A DNA stretch of 11,468 nucleotides from Gammaproteobacteria bacterium (lineage in GTDB: Bacteria; Pseudomonadota; Gammaproteobacteria; Steroidobacterales; Steroidobacteraceae), in assembly GCA_003162555.1 (NCBI GenBank), contig PMNQ01000073.1:1717-13184 (forward strand). Direction: 5' to 3'. Every line of letters begins with the position of its first letter. Position 1 is the stretch's first letter. The notes under the pieces were generated by a model. The model was not told the DNA's origin. It worked only from the letters and a program-made list of their open reading frames with translations, and did not search any database. Shown here in pieces: positions 1 through 6,335 of this stretch. Made by a program: the position numbers and the translations under genes.

Positions 1-689
1 CGCCTTGAGGTCGCCACCAGCAATTCGGTTCCCGCATAGCCACCCACAGCCTGGAAAGCCGGTCTGCCTGGGGTCGCGAAAGACGGCGCCACTGAATAGA
101 AGTAGTCGTGATACTGCCGATCGGCGAACAGCGGCGCGATGAACATGCCGACGTCCCAGCCGGCGTGACCGGCGACGTCACGCAGGTCGAGATTGATTCG
201 TGGCGCCATGAACCAGCCGGCGGATTTCGGCTGGCGTTCAATCGCATACGCCTTGCGTATCGGAATGCGGAAGTCGAGGCGTATCTGCTCATTGCTGGAG
301 CGCCACAGATGGACATCCAGGGACGGCCCGAATTCAACGGTAGGTTTCAGGTTGGGCATTCCGGCTCGCGCGCTGTTGTTACGGCTGCTCACCGGCGTCG
401 TTGCATCGACGCTCAGGTTCAATTCGACCCGTGGGTTCCTGATCAGCATGCCGCGCATGCCATCGCGATCGGACTTGAACAGTTTCCCGCGATAGACGAA
501 ATAGGGAACCGGCAGCGGATAGACATGCGCGCTGTCGGCCCCGCGGTAATCCCTGAAGGCGATCGCTCCGGCCCCCAGACCAAACTCCCACAGCGGCTGA
601 TCCGCCGCCCGGCTGATCGGGACAGCGCAGCCCCACAGCGCCAGAGCCAATGCCAAGGCTATGCGGCCACCGCAATTGCGAATTGCCAT
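1..689 (-). CDS. MipA/OmpV family outer-membrane protein (C-terminus off the window)
   Basis: Reading leftward from ATG at 689 the frame stays open to the window edge, giving about 229 residues without a stop. Residues 1-29 look like a signal peptide: a short basic start, a Leu/Ala-rich core and an Ala-X-Ala-like end (SRAA). The mature part opens with LWEFGLGAGAIAFRDYRGAD and then PLPVPYFVYRG, the N-terminal pattern of the MipA/OmpV family, followed by alternating beta-barrel-like segments. Known members are outer-membrane barrels; E. coli MipA binds the murein hydrolase MltA, but others are linked to envelope stress or export, so a specific role is not implied. The start lies 8 bp after the chorismatase stop, so it is probably the distal gene of the halogenase-chorismatase operon. 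A Cys at position 21 resembles a lipobox only weakly because Trp precedes the Gly. No strong ribosome binding site is visible, which fits translational coupling. Confidence 0.83.
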   Translation of the reverse strand, partial: MAIRNCGGRIALALALALWGCAVPISRAADQPLWEFGLGAGAIAFRDYRGADSAHVYPLPVPYFVYRGKLFKSDRDGMRGMLIRNPRVELNLSVDATTPVSSRNNSARAGMPNLKPTVEFGPSLDVHLWRSSNEQIRLDFRIPIRKAYAIERQPKSAGWFMAPRINLDLRDVAGHAGWDVGMFIAPLFADRQYHDYFYSVAPSFATPGRPAFQAVGGYAGTELLVATSR

Positions 690-697
690 GGCTTGAT

Positions 698-1726
698 CTA
701 CTGCGAATCCGGACTCGCGTCGTTGCTGGGACTGCCCACGGCCTCGATCTCGACCAGCAAATCGTGGCGGCAAATGTCGGCCTGCAGAAAGGTGATCGGG
801 CAACCCGATGGCAGCAGCAGCGCAAGCTCACGGCGAATCATGGCCAGGTCGGTCGCGTGGCGCAGGTACACCTTGTACTGCAGTTCATCAATGGAATAGC
901 GATGGGCGACGTTCACCCGATTGGCCTCGGCGACGAGCTCCCTGATATTGGCGACCGACTCGCGGGTCTGCGCAGCGGCATCGCCAATGTGCACACTGCT
1001 GTGGCCGAGAATGCTTGAAGTACCAGAAGTGAGCAAACAGCTTCCGCTCACAGCGGCCGTAAGGACCGCACGCGAAAACGTCGGGCTATCGGGGCCGTAT
1101 TGAGTCGGGTACTGGAAAGCGCTGACCTGCCGCGGATTCTCCAGCGAACGGGCTGCGGCCACACTGGCGAGAAAATAGATGACCAGGGGCGAGCCAGCCG
1201 CAGAGCCGAGCGCGCAAGCCGCGGGGACCTGGCCCTCGATAACCCGCTGCGCACGCAGGAACGCCTGGCGACGCGCGGTATTGAACTCGTGGTAGCGTTC
1301 CCCTTGCGAAGTCTCCCCGTTGATGTCGGCGAAGTAATTCCAGATCCTCAGCAGATTGGGATATCCCAGGCTCTCGATTGCCGCGAAGACCTGCGCGTAT
1401 GCCTCGCCGGTAATCTGCTGGAGCGCCGCAGCGGGCTCTGCCAGCACCAGATGCCCGAACAGGAACTGTGCGCCGGCACGGTAATGCACTGGACCAATCT
1501 GACCGGAGCGCAGTGGTTCCGGCGCCTGCCACACCTCGCAGGTGGAGTGGCCAGTGCCAAGTTCCGTAAGTCCAATGGGCACGACGGGAATGCCAGTCGC
1601 TGCCGGAAAGACTGGATTCTGGCCGAACGACACCAGCGCCAGCACGCTCTGCCACCAGGCTTGCGGACGGAGCAGCAATTCCTGGCGCGGCAGATAGCTG
1701 ACGCGAATGTTGCTTTGACCGCTCAT
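698..1726 (-). CDS. xanB2: Chorismatase of the FkbO/Hyg5/XanB2 family (hydroxybenzoate synthase)
   Basis: This 342-residue cytosolic protein matches the chorismatase family, often annotated as pteridine-dependent deoxygenase. Family-type blocks are LGYPNLLRIWNYFADINGE (120-138), RYHEFNTARRQAF (144-156), PRQVSAFQYPTQYGP (198-212), SGTSSILGH (234-242) and, at the end, ADICRHDLLVEIEA (316-329) with candidate acidic active-site residues E326/E328. Known members convert chorismate to pyruvate plus either dihydroxycyclohexadiene carboxylate (FkbO), 3-hydroxybenzoate (Hyg5), or 3- and 4-hydroxybenzoate (XanB2, which supplies xanthomonadin and ubiquinone precursors). The Cys at 319 and the neighbouring halogenase favour the hydroxybenzoate-forming types; this is inference, and the symbol is by homology. 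The ATG at 1726 lies 10 bp after the halogenase stop, and MipA follows after 8 bp, so the three genes look co-transcribed. Confidence 0.87.
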   Translation of the reverse strand: MSGQSNIRVSYLPRQELLLRPQAWWQSVLALVSFGQNPVFPAATGIPVVPIGLTELGTGHSTCEVWQAPEPLRSGQIGPVHYRAGAQFLFGHLVLAEPAAALQQITGEAYAQVFAAIESLGYPNLLRIWNYFADINGETSQGERYHEFNTARRQAFLRAQRVIEGQVPAACALGSAAGSPLVIYFLASVAAARSLENPRQVSAFQYPTQYGPDSPTFSRAVLTAAVSGSCLLTSGTSSILGHSSVHIGDAAAQTRESVANIRELVAEANRVNVAHRYSIDELQYKVYLRHATDLAMIRRELALLLPSGCPITFLQADICRHDLLVEIEAVGSPSNDASPDSQ

Positions 1727-1736
1727 CGCTGCTCAG

Positions 1737-3059
1737 TCATTCGCCCGGCACGACGGGCTGAATGTCGGCGGCACGCTTGCGCATCGCGCCGAGGGTGCGG
1801 CGCGGGTTGAACACCGAAGCCAGCAGGTAAATCGCCTTGAACATGTGCAATGACTTCCAGATGGGCGTGCCGCGAAAGATGTCACCGGCAAGCACCGACA
1901 GTACCGCACTTTTCATGCCCAGCACGTTGCGCGGCTGCATGAACAGGTCGCGCATCGCGGGACTGGTGATCCGGTAGATGAACCATGAGAAGACGCGCGG
2001 CCCGCGCTGCATCACGCGATCGAATTCACGCAGGGCCCGGCGGGCGCGGGCCGGATGACGGAGGCAAGTGTCGATCGCATCAGCGCCGACGGCACCGCCG
2101 TTCATCGCGAGCCACACTCCGGAGGAGAACACCGGATCGATGAATGCGTAGGCGTCGCCAACCATCAGGTAGCGAGCGCCAGAGCTGTGATCGGCGGAGT
2201 AGGAATAGTTACCGGTAGCCTCGACGGGTGACACCCGTTGCGCCTGGCTCAATCGTTCTGCCAGGGGCGCGCACTTCGCGATGGTGGCGAGAAAGAACTC
2301 CTCCAGAGAAGTGCGCCGCTCCTTCAAGTATGAGGGCCACACGACGGCGCCGACACTCGAGACGCCGTCCGCAAGCGGAATGAACCACAGCCAGCCGTGG
2401 TCGAACCAGTAAATTGAAATGTGGCCGGCACGCTGATCCGTGTAACGGTGGGCGCCGGAAAAGTGCGCGTACATCGCGGCGCTATTGTGCTTTCGGTTGC
2501 GCCGCTTTGCGCCCAGGAGTCCTGCGAGGAAGGTATCCCGGCCAGAAGCGTCCACGAGAAACCGCGCATTCCAGGCTTCGGGACGACCATCTTCGTGGAC
2601 CGCGTCGACGCGCACGAAACGCGCGTCGATTGCCAGATCTGCGGCGCGGACACAGCATCCCTCGATGACCCGTGCCCCGGCGCGGCTCGCCCGCCTGATC
2701 AGGATTTCATCGAACTGCGAGCGTCTGACCTGATAGGCGTACGGAAGCTGCGGGTCGTATGCGTCCCTGAATTCAAACGTCTCGCCGCGACCGTGCATAG
2801 GGGAGACAAATTCCGCTCCCCACTTCTCCATGCCAATGGCCTTGATCTCGTCCGCCACTCCAAGTCGCTCAAACAGCGGCAGGTTGGCCGGCAACAGTGA
2901 TTCCCCGATGTGGAAGCGGGGATGCCGTGCCTTCTCCAACAGCACCACGTGGTGACCCCGTTCAGCCAGCAGCGTCGCCGCTGTCGATCCTGCAGGTCCG
3001 CCGCCAATGATCAGCACATCGACGTCGTGAGCCTCAGCTGCAGTCTGAACCGCTGCCAT
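1737..3059 (-). CDS. Flavin-dependent halogenase-like FAD oxidoreductase
   Basis: This 440-residue protein is an FAD monooxygenase-fold enzyme. The Rossmann motif GGGPAGS lies at 19-25, with E42 probably binding the adenosine ribose. HIGESLLP (50-57) and the second FAD motif GDAYAFIDPVFSSG (301-314) follow the halogenase/geranylgeranyl-reductase pattern. WLWFIP (223-228) fits the WxWxIP signature of flavin-dependent halogenases, and K79 (in GMEKWGAEF) is a candidate for the lysine that carries the hypohalous acid. Such enzymes use reduced FAD, O2 and halide to chlorinate or brominate phenols, pyrroles or indoles. No flavin reductase lies nearby. The stop is 10 bp before the chorismatase start, suggesting a hydroxybenzoate or a derivative as substrate; xanthomonadin pigments are brominated aryl polyenes. 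A 72-bp gap follows the symporter gene, holding a weak -10-like TAAAAT (3096-3101). A hydroxylase or reductase of the same superfamily is the main alternative. Confidence 0.84.
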   Translation of the reverse strand: MAAVQTAAEAHDVDVLIIGGGPAGSTAATLLAERGHHVVLLEKARHPRFHIGESLLPANLPLFERLGVADEIKAIGMEKWGAEFVSPMHGRGETFEFRDAYDPQLPYAYQVRRSQFDEILIRRASRAGARVIEGCCVRAADLAIDARFVRVDAVHEDGRPEAWNARFLVDASGRDTFLAGLLGAKRRNRKHNSAAMYAHFSGAHRYTDQRAGHISIYWFDHGWLWFIPLADGVSSVGAVVWPSYLKERRTSLEEFFLATIAKCAPLAERLSQAQRVSPVEATGNYSYSADHSSGARYLMVGDAYAFIDPVFSSGVWLAMNGGAVGADAIDTCLRHPARARRALREFDRVMQRGPRVFSWFIYRITSPAMRDLFMQPRNVLGMKSAVLSVLAGDIFRGTPIWKSLHMFKAIYLLASVFNPRRTLGAMRKRAADIQPVVPGE

Positions 3060-3131
3060 GAGTTTTGTTTTGGGTCCCCAGCGGCCACGGTTCTTATTTT
3101 ACGGGACGGGTGGCGAAGCCGGCCCGCTGCT

Positions 3132-4694
3132 CTACCACCACAGCGCATACAGCGCGACGAGGATGGCGATGACCACCGCTGCTCCCGCGTTGAAGCCAGT
3201 GCTGGTCGAGTAGTCGATGTTCTTCAGGTCGACGCGCATCGCGGCTTCGGACTTCGGTTGCGCCAGTGAGATCACGGCGGCCACCGCCAGGCAGGCGAGG
3301 AACACGAGGCCGACGCGATCCATGAACGGCAGCGCGGGCCACCAGATCTTCAGCGCGAAGGACAACACCGCGGAACCGACGGCTGCAACCAGCGCGCCCG
3401 CTGCCGTGCATCGATCCCAGAACATGCCGAGCAGGAAGATCACGCAGATGCCGGGCGTAAAGAAGCCGGTGAATTCCTGGATGTACTGGAAGGCCTGATC
3501 GAAGCTCCCCAGCAGCGGCTTGGCCGAGATGATGGCGATGATCAGCGCCACCGCAGCCGTCAGGCGCCCGACCAGCACCAGCTTCTGCTGCGAGGTCTGC
3601 GGACGCAGCGGGCGATACACATCCATCGTAAAGATCGTGGCGATCGAATTGATCTTGGAACCGAGCGACGCGACGATCGCTGCGATCAGCGCGGCGAACA
3701 CCAGGCCGAGGATGCCCGAGGGCAGCATTGCCATCAGGTGCGGATAAGCCTGGTCCGGCTTGGGCAGATTGGGCGCGAGCGCGATGGCGGCAATGCCGGG
3801 CAGCACGATGATCACCGGCATGAGCAGCTTCAGGAATGCCGCGAGCACGATGCCCTTTTGCGCCTCGCGCACATCCTTGGCGCCGAGCGCGCGCTGGATG
3901 ATGTACTGGTTGAAGCCCCAGTAGGACACATTCATGACCCACATGCCGCCGAGCAGCACGGACAGGCCTGGCAGATCCTTGTAGTTCGGGCTGTTGGCCG
4001 GAAGGATCATGTGGAAATGCTCCGGGAAGCGCACCGTCAGCTCGTGAAAACCCGCCACCACGCCCGCGCCGCCACTGACCTTGTTCAGGGCGATGTAGCT
4101 GATGATCAGCCCGCCCAGCACCAGCAGCGACACCTGCACGATATCGGTCAGTGCCACCGCCTTCAGTCCACCGTACAGCGCGTACACGCCGGCGAACACG
4201 CCGAGCGCGATCAGCGCCGTCTGCACCTCGAGGCCCGTGACGGTACTCACCGCGGTGGCGCCCAGCCACAGGATTGCCACCAGATTGACGAACACGTAGA
4301 CGCCCAGCCAGAAGATCGCCATGACCGTTCTGACCGTGGTATTGAACCGGCGCTCCAGGAACTCCGGCATCGTGTAGATCGCGTTCTTGAGGAAGATCGG
4401 CACGAAGTATTTGCCGACGATGAGCAGCGTGAGAGCGGCCATCCACTCATAAGATGCGATGCCGAGTCCGATCACGTACCCGGACCCGGACATGCCGATG
4501 ATCTGTTCCGCGGAAATATTCGCGGCGATCAGCGAGGTGCCGATGGCCCACCACGGCAGGGCGCGGCTGGCGAGAAAATAGTCCTGCGCGTCTTTCTTGT
4601 GGGCGCCTTTCTCGCGCGAGACCCATTGGGCCAACGAAAAAATCGAGACGGCGTAGAGGACGATAATGGCGATATCGAGCGTTGAAAGTGTCAA
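3132..4694 (-). CDS. Sodium/sugar symporter, SSS (SLC5) family, vSGLT-like
   Basis: This 520-residue inner-membrane protein has about 14 hydrophobic segments and resembles Vibrio vSGLT along most of its length. Shared blocks are AANISAEQIIGMSGSGY (57-73), ASYEWM (80-85), GKYFVP (94-99), YWGFNQYIIQR (258-268), the TM8 stretch AAIVASLGSKINS (338-350) and QAFQYIQEFTGF (400-411). By my motif alignment the vSGLT galactose contacts N64, Q69, E88, N260, Y263 and K294 correspond to N59, Q64, E83, N255, Y258 and K289, all conserved. S91 becomes A86, and the sodium-site serine S364 becomes A342 while S365 is kept as S343. Import of a hexose-like solute with Na+ is therefore likely, but the exact sugar is uncertain. 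The start is TTG at 4694, chosen because an AGGGGAA ribosome binding site sits about 6 bp upstream and the product begins normally. It probably has its own promoter in the 130-bp gap upstream. Confidence 0.92.
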   Translation of the reverse strand: MTLSTLDIAIIVLYAVSIFSLAQWVSREKGAHKKDAQDYFLASRALPWWAIGTSLIAANISAEQIIGMSGSGYVIGLGIASYEWMAALTLLIVGKYFVPIFLKNAIYTMPEFLERRFNTTVRTVMAIFWLGVYVFVNLVAILWLGATAVSTVTGLEVQTALIALGVFAGVYALYGGLKAVALTDIVQVSLLVLGGLIISYIALNKVSGGAGVVAGFHELTVRFPEHFHMILPANSPNYKDLPGLSVLLGGMWVMNVSYWGFNQYIIQRALGAKDVREAQKGIVLAAFLKLLMPVIIVLPGIAAIALAPNLPKPDQAYPHLMAMLPSGILGLVFAALIAAIVASLGSKINSIATIFTMDVYRPLRPQTSQQKLVLVGRLTAAVALIIAIISAKPLLGSFDQAFQYIQEFTGFFTPGICVIFLLGMFWDRCTAAGALVAAVGSAVLSFALKIWWPALPFMDRVGLVFLACLAVAAVISLAQPKSEAAMRVDLKNIDYSTSTGFNAGAAVVIAILVALYALWW

Positions 4695-4751
4695 GCTGTT
4701 CCCCTGTTATTCTGATTGTCGCCCGCAGCATCCTGCGCGCGGCCCCCCGGC

Positions 4752-4782
4752 AGTATAGAACGCCCTCGCCCCGGTAGGCCAA
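4752..4782 (-). promoter_or_regulatory. Candidate sigma70-type promoter for the symporter gene
   Basis: On the minus strand TATACT (4752-4757) is a good -10 box. The best upstream partner is TTGGCC (4777-4782), a poor -35 at a long 19-bp spacing, so activator help would be expected. It sits in the only sizeable gap (4695-4824) between the phosphopantetheinyl transferase stop and the symporter TTG, leaving a leader of roughly 50 bp with an AGGGGAA ribosome binding site. The same gap holds a perfect 10-bp palindrome, GCCCATGGGC (4789-4798), just upstream of the -35. That could be an operator or chance. No U-tract terminator is visible in the gap. Confidence 0.35.
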
Positions 4783-4824
4783 AGACGGGCCCATGGGCGC
4801 CCTATCGCGACCCGCTTCCCGTAA

Positions 4825-5514
4825 TCACGCACTGCAAAAAGAGGCTGGAATACCCGTGCTGGTGTGGATCTCCGCGCCAAGAGCGAAACGGACCTCAAAC
4901 AGATCACCAGCCTTGAATTCGGGCAACAGATCCGCGCACAGCGCGATCCGCAACAACCCCGCGCTCAGAATCAGTTCCACCACCTCGGCGTCCTGGAAAT
5001 CGAAGCTCACGCGGGTGATGGGATTGAGGCACTTGTAGAGACTTTCCTTCGCCGAGAAGGCCAGGCTCAGGAACTGTTCGTAGCCGAGACCTGCGGTACG
5101 CGCCAGCACGCGTTCTTCCGGCCGCAGCACCGGGTTCGACAGCTCCAGCGCCGTTGCAGGCGCTACCACCTTCTCGAGATCTATGCCGAGCGCGCGGTAA
5201 TGCGCTCGCGAAGCCACGACAGCCCAGGCTGTACCGCTCCCATGCGCAATCGATCCAACGTAGCCTGGTGGCCACACCGGCGATCGCTGCTCGCCAATGG
5301 AAACCTCCGGCCTGCCGGCACATCCGGCGAGTTGCAGCGCCCGCCGCGCGCACAGGCGGCCCGCGAGGAATTCCAGTCTGCGCGTGGGAACGGCTCGCGC
5401 GAGCTGCGGCGGAAATGTCAGGTCCAGCGCCAGCGCCGCAGCCTCGGCAGAACCGTGCGACTCCAAATCCGCGATCTGACATTCGTATTCGAAACAACCC
5501 GCCGCAATCAGCAT
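4825..5514 (-). CDS. 4'-phosphopantetheinyl transferase, EntD/Sfp type
   Basis: This 229-residue cytosolic enzyme is expected to move phosphopantetheine from CoA onto a carrier-protein serine, turning apo-ACP or PCP into the holo form. Family motifs appear in order: RRLEFLAGRLCARRAL (45-60), PVWPPGYVGSIAH (79-91), GIDLE (110-114) with Mg2+-binding D112 and E114, and FSAKESLYK (153-161) with catalytic-type E157 and K161. Length and the N-terminal RxxEF(L/A)xGR element fit the EntD branch used in secondary metabolism rather than the shorter AcpS of primary metabolism. The ATG at 5514 is 6 bp after the SDR stop, so translation is probably coupled. No carrier protein is encoded in the window; the partner must lie elsewhere. 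The neighbouring reductase and the nearby chorismatase/halogenase suggest an aryl polyene or polyketide carrier, by inference. Confidence 0.9.
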   Translation of the reverse strand: MLIAAGCFEYECQIADLESHGSAEAAALALDLTFPPQLARAVPTRRLEFLAGRLCARRALQLAGCAGRPEVSIGEQRSPVWPPGYVGSIAHGSGTAWAVVASRAHYRALGIDLEKVVAPATALELSNPVLRPEERVLARTAGLGYEQFLSLAFSAKESLYKCLNPITRVSFDFQDAEVVELILSAGLLRIALCADLLPEFKAGDLFEVRFALGAEIHTSTGIPASFCSA

Positions 5515-5520
5515 CCAGTC

Positions 5521-6267
5521 CTACCAGATGCCGCCCAGCGCCACGGTGATCGCCTCGCCGTTTACGCCGCCGGCGGCCTCGCTGCACAGGAAAGCAATCA
5601 CCTGCGCGACCTCGCGCGGTTCCAGCACGCGGTTCTGCGGGTAGATGGCAGCACGCTCGCTCCATACCTGCTCGACTGTGACTTTGCGTCGCTCTGCTTC
5701 CGCCTTGGCCGATCGCTCAGCCATGGCCGTGCGCACCCAGCCAGGCAGCACCGCATTTGATGTGACGCCGAACGGGCCGGCGTCCTGCGCGATCGCGCGC
5801 GCCAGGCCGATGACGCCGTGTTTGGAAGCCGTGTACGCGCTGCCCGAGCGTTCCGCTTTCTCACCCGCGGTCGAACTGGTGAACACGAGCCGGCCGAAGC
5901 CGCGCTTGCACATGCCGCCCACCGTCAGCCGCGCGAGCTCAAACGGCGCGTCGAGATTGATGCGCATGGTCTCGCGCCAGGTCGCCGGATCCTGCTCCCA
6001 CACCAGCCGCTCATGCGCGGAGCCGATGCCGTGGTTGACGACCAGCACGTCGATCGGACCCAGGCGCTGCTCGGTCGCCGCAACCGCCCGCGCGCAGCCC
6101 TCGGTCGTACCGAGATCGGCCGCGACGTATTCAAGGCCGACCGATGCGAGTTCGTCGGCGCTCCGCGCCACGATCATCACGCGCGCTCCCGCCGCCGCCA
6201 GCAACAGCGCCGCTTCGCGACCAATTCCCCGGCCGCCACCCGTGACCAACGCCACACGTCCATCCAT
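5521..6267 (-). CDS. Short-chain dehydrogenase/reductase, FabG-like (3-oxoacyl-ACP reductase type)
   Basis: This classical SDR of 248 residues has the cofactor motif TGGGRGIG (9-16), D51 after the third strand, NHG (78-80, a variant of NAG), catalytic tetrad N104, S132, Y145 and K149 (YTASK), and the PG turn at 175-176. V28-R35 lacks the acidic residue expected of strict NAD enzymes, and R35 fits NADPH. A likely role is reduction of a 3-oxoacyl-carrier thioester, given the phosphopantetheinyl transferase 6 bp downstream, but SDR substrate choice cannot be read from sequence. I chose the ATG at 6267 because it gives the canonical SDR N-terminus. A TTG at 6327, 6 bp after the DUF1501 stop, would add 20 residues and restore tight operon spacing, so it is a real alternative. 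Neither start has a strong ribosome binding site. Confidence 0.9.
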   Translation of the reverse strand: MDGRVALVTGGGRGIGREAALLLAAAGARVMIVARSADELASVGLEYVAADLGTTEGCARAVAATEQRLGPIDVLVVNHGIGSAHERLVWEQDPATWRETMRINLDAPFELARLTVGGMCKRGFGRLVFTSSTAGEKAERSGSAYTASKHGVIGLARAIAQDAGPFGVTSNAVLPGWVRTAMAERSAKAEAERRKVTVEQVWSERAAIYPQNRVLEPREVAQVIAFLCSEAAGGVNGEAITVALGGIW

Positions 6268-6315
6268 AAGTCGCAGGATGTTAGCAGAGACGCTCGCGCG
6301 GGATGCGCCGTCGCC

Positions 6316-6335
6316 AGGGTCTGTCAACAGGCCCT
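6316..6335. repeat. Small palindrome at the DUF1501/SDR junction
   Basis: AGGGTCTGT (6316-6324) and ACAGGCCCT (6327-6335) are inverted copies with one mismatch, separated by only CA. They lie across the DUF1501 stop codon region and the possible TTG start of the SDR. The right half also matches the outer tip of the large inverted repeat at 9161-9293 over AACAGGCCCT (6326-6335). With a 2-nt loop it would form a cruciform-like or slightly opened hairpin. It may affect coupling between the two genes, or may be chance. Confidence 0.4.

Noticed and set aside
698..1726. UbiC-type chorismate lyase or a Rid/YjgF protein as the identity of the chorismatase
   Set aside because: UbiC is about half this length with different motifs. 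Rid similarity is limited to the general fold of the C-terminal half, while the full-length blocks match the FkbO/Hyg5/XanB2 family.
3094..4446. Minus-strand frame of 450 codons overlapping the symporter in another phase
   Set aside because: It overlaps almost the whole symporter gene in a shifted frame, and its product is Arg/Gly/Ala-rich without membrane segments or motifs.
3738..4685. Plus-strand open frame of about 315 codons opposite the symporter
   Set aside because: Same antisense artefact: His/Asp/Gln-rich, no domain, and it lies wholly within a well-matched vSGLT-like gene.
1..6267. Calling the region a complete xanthomonadin or aryl polyene cluster
   Set aside because: Only chorismatase, halogenase-like, SDR and PPTase genes are present; the defining ketosynthases, carrier proteins, dehydratases, acyl ligase and exporter are missing from the window.
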